NCBI GenBank assembly: GCA_011322715.1
Contig: DRLX01000347.1
Coordinates: 1-11,632 of the forward strand
Source: Desulfobulbaceae bacterium
GTDB lineage: Bacteria > Desulfobacterota > Desulfobulbia > Desulfobulbales > Desulfobulbaceae
Length of the DNA: 11,632 bases
Direction of reading: 5' to 3'
The notes under the pieces were generated by a model. It did not search any database and was not told the origin of the DNA. It worked only from the letters and a program-made list of their open reading frames with translations. Of this stretch, positions 7,264-11,632 are shown one piece after another. The first letter of the stretch is position 1. Each line of letters starts with the position of its first letter. The translations under genes and the position numbers were made by a program.

Positions 7264-8460
7264 TCAATCAAGGCAGTCTGCAAGCAGTATCGCCAGGTGA
7301 GAGACCGCAAGCGGAAGGTCGTGCTCCACTTTGCCCTGCTGCCACTGCATCAGACAGCCGGAACAGGTCGTCACTACCAGATCCGGTGCACAACCCAGTC
7401 CATTATCGGCGCATCGCTGGAAAATCCCGGCGGATGTTTCCGGATAGCCGAGCTGAAAAAGTCCCCCCTGGCCGCAGCACTGTGGGCCGGCCGGCGACTC
7501 GACCCTTTCCACATTATCTATCCGATCAATCAGTTTACGAGGATTGTCCCGTCCCCAGTCGCGGTGGCGGAGATGGCAGGGATCGTGATAGAAAACTTTC
7601 AGCGCTTGCCTGCTTGAGGGCTTCAGGTCCGACTGCTCAAGAAAAAAAGTGCAAAATTCAATCACGCGTCCGGCAAATTCACGGGCCTTTACCGATTTTT
7701 CAGGATCATCCTGAAAAAGATCGGGATAGGTGGCGAGATGGCTGGAACAGGAAGCGCAGGAGGTGAGAATGGGCCCGGTGCTTTCGGCAAAGGCCTGGAT
7801 ATTGTTCCAGGCCAGCTCACGGGCTTCATCCTCTCTGCCTGCAGCTCTCGCGGCCAGTCCGCAACATCCTTGAGCTGCGGGAACATCAAGGCTATATCCT
7901 GCAATTTCAGCCAATCGGACTGTGGCCGCGGCAACGGAGGGTTGTAGATACCGGGCCAGACATCCGGGAAAGTAGGATAGATCATTCCCTGTTTTGCCCC
8001 CATAACAGGTCTCTTTCTCCACCACTTCCGCAACCGGCGCTTCGAGAAGACCGAGTTTCAGACGCAGGCCGGAACGGACGGGCAGAGCATTGATACGTTG
8101 CAGGCTGATTCCGGCACGGACAAGGTTCGCAAGCAGGCCCGAGCTTGCCAGCACCTTGCGGACAACCGTCTTTTGCAGGGGATGGGCGCCGTAAAACTGC
8201 GGAAAACGTCCCCTTGCCCTGGTAATCAGCGTGGTAATGGGCAGGTGCCGGGAACAGGCCTGCTCGCAGGCTCCGCAGAGCAGGCATTGGGAGAAGATAT
8301 CCTGAAAATGACGAGAGGGCGCACCGACAAAAGGCAAAGAGAGCAGATGCATCTTGCCGCGGGCGGTCAGTGATTCCCGGGGATCGACCCGAAATACCGG
8401 ACAGACCACGGTGCAGGCCCCGCATTTGGCACAGCTAAGGTCTATTGCACGATCAACCAT
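7264..8460 (-). CDS. (Fe-S)-binding CCG-domain oxidoreductase subunit (GlcF/GlpC/LldE-like)
   Basis: This 398-residue soluble protein has two [4Fe-4S] ferredoxin-type motifs, C10-x2-C13-x2-C16-x3-C20-P and C59-x2-C62-x2-C65-x3-C69. Two cysteine-rich CCG domains follow: C167, C199-C200, C235/C238, and C295, C328-C329, C366/C369. This order is that of GlcF and GlpC, the electron-transfer subunits of glycolate and glycerol-3-phosphate oxidases; related proteins serve lactate oxidation and heterodisulfide reductase-like complexes. No FAD-linked partner (GlcD/GlpA type) lies in the window, so the donor is unknown. The gene starts 33 nt after prfB. The ATG at 8460 lacks a Shine-Dalgarno; GAGGAA right after the prfB stop is too far from it but sits 6 nt from an in-frame ATT codon (8479-8481). 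All cluster cysteines are intact. Confidence 0.9.
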   Translation of the reverse strand: MVDRAIDLSCAKCGACTVVCPVFRVDPRESLTARGKMHLLSLPFVGAPSRHFQDIFSQCLLCGACEQACSRHLPITTLITRARGRFPQFYGAHPLQKTVVRKVLASSGLLANLVRAGISLQRINALPVRSGLRLKLGLLEAPVAEVVEKETCYGGKTGNDLSYFPGCLARYLQPSVAAATVRLAEIAGYSLDVPAAQGCCGLAARAAGREDEARELAWNNIQAFAESTGPILTSCASCSSHLATYPDLFQDDPEKSVKAREFAGRVIEFCTFFLEQSDLKPSSRQALKVFYHDPCHLRHRDWGRDNPRKLIDRIDNVERVESPAGPQCCGQGGLFQLGYPETSAGIFQRCADNGLGCAPDLVVTTCSGCLMQWQQGKVEHDLPLAVSHLAILLADCLD

Positions 8461-8493
8461 TGGATCTGTTGATCGCGAAATAAAGGTTTCCTC

Positions 8494-9604
8494 TCACGGC
8501 TGCCAGAGGAGATAGGCCTTTATAAAGGGATCAAGACCGCCGTCAAGCACCGAATCCACATTGCCCTCTTCCTGGTTGGTGCGATGATCTTTAATCATCC
8601 GGTAAGGCTGGAGAACATAGGAACGGATCTGACTCCCCCAGGCGATTTCCTTCTTATCACCATGCAGGTTCTCCTGCGCCTGTGCCTGTTCTTCTTTCTC
8701 CTTTTCGTAAAGGCGCGCCATCAGCATCTTCATGGCCATATCCTTGTTGCGATGCTGGGAACGTTCATTCTGGCACTGGACAACAATGCCGGTGGGCAGA
8801 TGGGTGATGCGAATGGCCGAATCGGTCTTATTGACGTGCTGCCCCCCGGCCCCTGATGCCCGATAGGTGTCTATACGCAAATCTTTTTCATTGATATCCA
8901 CCTCAATGGTATCGTCAAGCTCCGGCAGAACCATGACCGAGGCAAAGGAGGTATGCCTCCTTCCCGAGGCATCAAAGGGCGAGATCCGCACCAGACGGTG
9001 AATCCCCACCTCCGAACGCAGGTAACCATAGGCATGCTTTCCCTTGATCAGAATGGTTACGCTCTTGGTTCCGGCCTCATCCCCCGGCAGATGATCCAGA
9101 ATATCGGACTTGAAACCCTTACGCTCCGCCCAGCGCAGATACATGCGCATCAGCATTCCCACCCAATCCTGGGCCTCGGTTCCACCCGCACCTGCATGAA
9201 TGACAAGAATAGCATTACTTGCGTCATGCTCGCCGGTAAACATACATTCCAGCTCAACCTGGTCTATGCGATCCAGAAGACTATCAAGGCTCTCGACCAC
9301 CTCCCGGTAGGTCTCCGCATCCTGTTCCTCAACAGCCATATCAAGCAGCATTTCGGTTTCCTCCAGGTCGTCATAATTCTTTTCCCAAACCGAAATAATA
9401 TCCTGCAGCTGCCCCAGCTCTTTCTGCACTTTTCTGGCCTTGGCGAGATCATTCCAGAAATCAGGCTCCAGAGTTTCCGCCTCCCGCTGCTCGACAAGTT
9501 CTTTTTTGCCGGCTAAGTCAAAGATGCTCCTTCAGGGCCAGCATTTTGCCCTTAAGATCATGCAGTATCTGTTTTGATTCCGCTGCTTCAGTCAATTCAG
9601 CCAT
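8494..9604 (-). CDS. prfB: Peptide chain release factor 2, expressed through a programmed +1 frameshift
   Basis: RF2 recognises UGA and UAA stop codons and triggers peptide release on the ribosome. The first frame runs from ATG at 9604 for 28 codons (MAELTEAAESKQILHDLKGK onward) to an in-frame TGA at 9520-9518. Reading resumes in +1 with GAC (9519-9517) for 341 residues, giving 369 in total, close to E. coli RF2 at 365. In the full protein the SPF specificity motif is at 208-210 (VRISPFDASGRRHTSF) and the GGQ hydrolysis motif at 253-255 (ASGAGGQHVNKTDSAIRITH). The coordinates span both frames, so simple translation shows one stop; it is not a pseudogene. The ATG has AAGGAG (9614-9619 on the complement) at 9 nt. 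Regulation is autogenous: low RF2 stalls the UGA and favours the shift. Confidence 0.97.
9517..9532 (-). promoter_or_regulatory. prfB +1 programmed frameshift site
   Basis: On the minus strand the site reads AAGGAG-CAT-CTT-TGA-C. An internal Shine-Dalgarno (AAGGAG) stands 3 nt from the slippery CTT, which is followed by the UGA stop and C. This matches the E. coli site AGGGGG-TAT-CTT-TGA-C in architecture and spacing. The Leu tRNA slips from CUU to UUU, then GAC is read. The UGA followed by C is a poor terminator, which favours shifting. Confidence 0.97.
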
Positions 9605-9660
9605 GTAAGCATACTCCTTATTCTTCAGGTCAGCGCGCTGAAAAAGGCGCTGAAAAATAT

Positions 9661-9689
9661 ATATTAAACTCTCCGACCGTATCTCTCAA
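9661..9689 (-). promoter_or_regulatory. Candidate sigma-70 promoter for prfB
   Basis: On the minus strand TTGAGA (9689-9684) and TAATAT (9666-9661) are separated by exactly 17 nt. Each hexamer differs from the consensus at two positions or fewer. The predicted transcript would carry a leader of about 50 nt with the AAGGAG site before the prfB ATG at 9604. This is a sequence match only. Confidence 0.55.
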
Positions 9690-9746
9690 CAAAAAGGTAC
9701 AGGTAAAATCAATGAAAGGATTTGACTTAACACAATCTCCACCACG

Positions 9747-10007
9747 TTGAGCGTTTCACTCACGGACGACACTGTGTTTGCTCATCACTATCTTCTTATT
9801 ATCTTTCCTGATTACCACTAAAGCTCAGCTTGAATGAAATCAGGGATACCATCGCTTTTCTTGAAAAAATTAATTGACCTAAAATCAGTCATAAGCGCTG
9901 ATAAATGCGATTTAAGATTATAGCTGTAGCGATGTTATCCCTTGTTGCTGAGGAATGGTCGTAATCAAATTATCTTTTGGTATTGTGCACACTTGAGAAA
10001 CGCTCAA
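9747..10007. repeat. Inverted pair of an 11-bp sequence flanking the second 101-bp element
   Basis: TTGAGCGTTTC occurs at 9747-9757 on the plus strand and at 10007-9997 on the minus strand. Each copy is followed by CTCA within one base, so each can fold into a small hairpin (TTGAG-CGTTT-CTCAA in the right copy). They lie outside the 101-bp repeat, 84 and 54 bp from its ends. They could bound a larger composite unit or be similar small stem-loops; chance is not excluded. Confidence 0.35.
9842..9942. repeat. 101-bp element with 15-bp terminal inverted repeats, copy 2
   Basis: AGGGATACCATCGCT at 9842-9856 is identical to the terminus of copy 1 at 2533-2547. The opposite end, 9928-9942, matches its reverse complement except for T instead of G at 9935. 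The total length is again exactly 101 bp with a 71-bp interior, but the interior is AT-rich and not similar to copy 1. No coding frame or target duplication was seen. Its position, between the SixA-like gene and prfB, is again intergenic. Confidence 0.75.
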
Positions 10008-10008
10008 T

Positions 10009-10533
10009 TCAGGAAATACTTTCTTTTGCCAGCAGGCGCGGCCGTATTATTTCAATGAGTTTGGCCCGCTTGGGAGCGAGTTTTCCCCAGGCACCGGAGA
10101 TCGTAAACCTTGCCAATGCGGCAGTGGGCATGAGTTTACCATCCGGCGGAACGGCAACATTACCTTCTGAAAGGAAAAGGACGAAATCATCAATGCCGGT
10201 ATTATGCCCGACCAGCAGGACCCGACCGGCTGTTTTCGGCAGAGACTGCACGATCTGCAGAAGTTCATTACGCCCGGCCTCATAGAGAGCCTTCTCTTTG
10301 ACAATATTTTCCCCCGAAAAATGCATCGCCTCGGCGGCAAGTCGGGCGGTCTCTGCTGCCCGTACGGCAGGGGAACTGAGGACAATATCAGGTATAATTC
10401 CCTGTACATTCATCCAGGCACCTATCTGTGCCGCATTCTTTCTTCCCCGTTTTTTCAGGGGTCGATGAAAGTCATCGACCGGTTTGCTCCAGTCCGACTT
10501 TCCATGTCGAAGGATCAACAGTTCTCGTTTCAT
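10009..10533 (-). CDS. sixA: SixA-like phosphohistidine phosphatase (histidine phosphatase superfamily)
   Basis: This 174-residue cytoplasmic protein is of the histidine phosphatase (phosphoglycerate-mutase-like) superfamily. The N-terminal LRHGKSDW places the catalytic RHG at 9-11. SSPAVRAAETA at 53-63 gives the second conserved arginine (R58), and LLVGHNTGIDDF at 106-117 supplies the second active-site histidine, H110. The short length and RHGKSDW start are like SixA, which in E. coli removes phosphate from phosphohistidine on HPt domains; the substrate here is inferred. The ATG at 10533 has AAGG at about 7 nt; the longer open frame back to 10866 would overlap the divergent gene and has no family similarity. 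It ends 404 bp before prfB. Its start faces the PhnD-like gene across 136 bp, which makes a link with phospho-relay signalling plausible but unproven. Confidence 0.85.
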   Translation of the reverse strand: MKRELLILRHGKSDWSKPVDDFHRPLKKRGRKNAAQIGAWMNVQGIIPDIVLSSPAVRAAETARLAAEAMHFSGENIVKEKALYEAGRNELLQIVQSLPKTAGRVLLVGHNTGIDDFVLFLSEGNVAVPPDGKLMPTAALARFTISGAWGKLAPKRAKLIEIIRPRLLAKESIS

Positions 10534-10604
10534 TACTCTGCCTTTTTCATCGGTATAAACGCTTCCCTTGTTCTGAATTATCTGATTCTTATTCCAAAAG
10601 AATT

Positions 10605-10632
10605 TTGCAGCAGAAAAAAAATGTGCGATACT
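10605..10632 (+). promoter_or_regulatory. Candidate promoter for the PhnD-like gene
   Basis: TTGCAG (10605-10610) and GATACT (10627-10632) are 16 nt apart, in the 136-bp gap between the two divergent genes and about 38 bp before the ATG at 10670. Both hexamers are moderate matches to sigma-70 sites. No comparable candidate was found for the divergent SixA-like gene. Confidence 0.35.
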
Positions 10633-10669
10633 TGAAAGAGAGTATATGCCAATTTTCCAGGAAATCGCC

Positions 10670-11632
10670 ATGAAAAATCCTTCTTGCACCCAATCATTAT
10701 CACCAGACGCTGCAATAAAATTGCTCTTTGGGATTATTCTCTGTTTTCTTTTTCTGCTGCCGACGCCTGCAATCCTCGCCGGTAACAAGCGGCCGGAAAC
10801 TATCCAGATCGGCATATTGGCGAAACGGGGCAAAAAAGAATGCAGGAAAAAATGGGGGCCGACCATCGCCTATCTCAATAGTGCCGTTCCGGATTATCGT
10901 TTTCTGCTGGTTCGTCTTAATTTTGCAGAATTGCCCGGGGCGGTAGCCACTGGTAAGCTCCATTTTGTTCTCTGTAATCCCGCCATGTATGTCGGGTTGG
11001 AACATCTTTATGGCGCCACTCGAATTGCAACCTTGCAAAACAAACGACTGCACAAGGCGCTCACCCGTTTCGGTGGCGTCATCTTCACCCGTGCCGACAG
11101 ACAGGATATTACCTCCATCGACGATCTTTTCGGAAAATCATTTATGGCCGTCAATCCGGAATCCTTCGGCGGCTGGCTTGTCGCCAAACGCTATCTCCTG
11201 GACCATGGCCTGCGCCCCGAAGAAGACTTTACATCTCTTTCCTTCGGCAACACCCATGACCAGGTGGTCTATCAGGTAAAAAACGGCAAGGTCGACGCAG
11301 GCACTGTTCGTACCGATGTCCTGGAACGAATGATGGGAGAAGGGAAGATCGATCTACGCGAATTCAAGATACTGGACCCGCAACCACCGAGAGACACGGG
11401 TTTTCCCTTTCTCCGGACCACCAGGTTGTACCCGGAATGGCCCTTTGCCAAAACACGACAAGCCGGTGATCAACTTGCACGCAAGGTGGCCATCGCCCTG
11501 TTATCCATGGCGCCGGAAAATAAAGCCGCCATAGCTGCAGGTATCATGGGCTGGACTATTCCTTTTGACTACACCCCGGTACATGAATGCCTTAAGATTC
11601 TCCATTTTCCACCTTATGATCAGATTGAAAAA
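10670..11632 (+). CDS. Exported PhnD-like substrate-binding protein or sensor N-terminus (3' end missing)
   Basis: The frame is open to the window edge for 321 codons, so the protein is incomplete. Residues 1-37 are a long signal or anchor segment with a hydrophobic core (LLFGIILCFLFLLPTP) and a possible cleavage after AILA. From about 44 the sequence fits the phosphonate/PhnD-type periplasmic binding fold: IQIGILAKRGKKECRKKWGP, then a domain with FVLCNPAMYVGLEH near 99-112, a central SIDDLFGKSFMAVNPESFGG and a C-terminal GWTIPFDYTPVHECLK. The last motif resembles binding domains fused to membrane histidine kinases, for example TtrS of tetrathionate sensing, rather than free PhnD; that is inference, as any kinase part lies beyond the window. 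The ATG has AGGA (10659-10662) at 7 nt. Alternatively it is a plain ABC-transporter binding protein. The ligand is unknown. Confidence 0.82.
   Translation, partial: MKNPSCTQSLSPDAAIKLLFGIILCFLFLLPTPAILAGNKRPETIQIGILAKRGKKECRKKWGPTIAYLNSAVPDYRFLLVRLNFAELPGAVATGKLHFVLCNPAMYVGLEHLYGATRIATLQNKRLHKALTRFGGVIFTRADRQDITSIDDLFGKSFMAVNPESFGGWLVAKRYLLDHGLRPEEDFTSLSFGNTHDQVVYQVKNGKVDAGTVRTDVLERMMGEGKIDLREFKILDPQPPRDTGFPFLRTTRLYPEWPFAKTRQAGDQLARKVAIALLSMAPENKAAIAAGIMGWTIPFDYTPVHECLKILHFPPYDQIEK

Larger units (their letters stand above)
9605..10008. other. 404-bp gene-free region between the SixA-like gene and prfB
   Basis: No plausible coding frame was found here. It holds, in order along the plus strand, the prfB ribosome-binding site and leader, including a 12-bp palindrome TCAGCGCGCTGA (9630-9641) and the direct repeat GCGCTGAAAAA (9635-9645 and 9647-9657); a candidate prfB promoter (9661-9689); a stretch (9690-9841) with nothing recognised apart from one 11-bp repeat; the second 101-bp element (9842-9942); and the SixA-like gene's 3' end. 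It is visibly richer in A and T than the flanking genes. Confidence 0.7.

Noticed and set aside
7262..7267. Consensus TTGACA on the minus strand as a dgt promoter
   Set aside because: No acceptable -10 hexamer stands 16-18 nt downstream; GATAAT is only 8 nt away.
9264..9497. A 77-codon minus-strand open frame overlapping prfB
   Set aside because: It is an out-of-frame shadow; the RF2 frame runs continuously through this region after the frameshift.
9518..9520. In-frame TGA in prfB as evidence of a pseudogene
   Set aside because: The stop sits in a complete RF2 programmed frameshift signal, and both frames encode family-like sequence.
10534..10866. A 111-codon N-terminal extension of the SixA-like gene
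   Set aside because: It would overlap the start of the divergent PhnD-like gene, has no family similarity, and the ATG at 10533 directly precedes the expected N-terminal strand and RHG motif.

Overview
The window most likely comes from a sulfate-reducing or sulfur-metabolising member of the Desulfobacterota, near Desulfobulbales. This is inferred from gene content and moderately GC-rich coding sequence: a PEP-CTERM surface protein, a DUF4332 helix-hairpin-helix protein, a stand-alone CCG-type Fe-S oxidoreductase subunit, and a PhnD-like periplasmic domain of the kind found on sensor kinases. No rRNA, tRNA, CRISPR array or transposase gene was seen, so the phylum-level assignment is inference only.

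Layout. The left edge (1-329, +) is the C-terminal end of a C-type-lectin-like protein with a PEP-CTERM sorting signal, closed by a perfect 17-bp hairpin at 351-388. From 437 to 10533 every gene lies on the minus strand. In transcription order these are a SixA-like histidine phosphatase (10533-10009), prfB with its programmed +1 frameshift (9604-8494), a CCG-domain Fe-S protein (8460-7264), a dGTPase-like HD hydrolase dgt (7119-6046), a LysE/RhtB exporter (6023-5385), valS (5321-2658), nadC (2495-1665, possibly starting at 2543), a DUF4332 protein (1533-1129) and thpR (973-437). Short gaps suggest co-transcription of prfB with the Fe-S gene (33 nt) and of dgt, the LysE gene and valS (22 and 63 nt). 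At the right edge a plus-strand gene (10670 onward, cut by the window end) encodes an exported PhnD-like binding domain, divergent from the SixA-like gene.

The genes are mostly housekeeping: translation (valS, prfB), NAD synthesis (nadC), nucleotide-pool control (dgt) and RNA end processing (thpR). They do not form one pathway. The least ordinary material is intergenic. Two elements of exactly 101 bp (2533-2633 and 9842-9942) share the same 15-bp terminal inverted repeats but have unrelated interiors. One sits just before nadC and supplies an in-frame ATG with a good ribosome-binding site, so it may define the nadC start. A degenerate heptad repeat separates that ATG from the second candidate start. 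The other notable context is the SixA-like phosphohistidine phosphatase lying head-to-head with a probable sensor protein.
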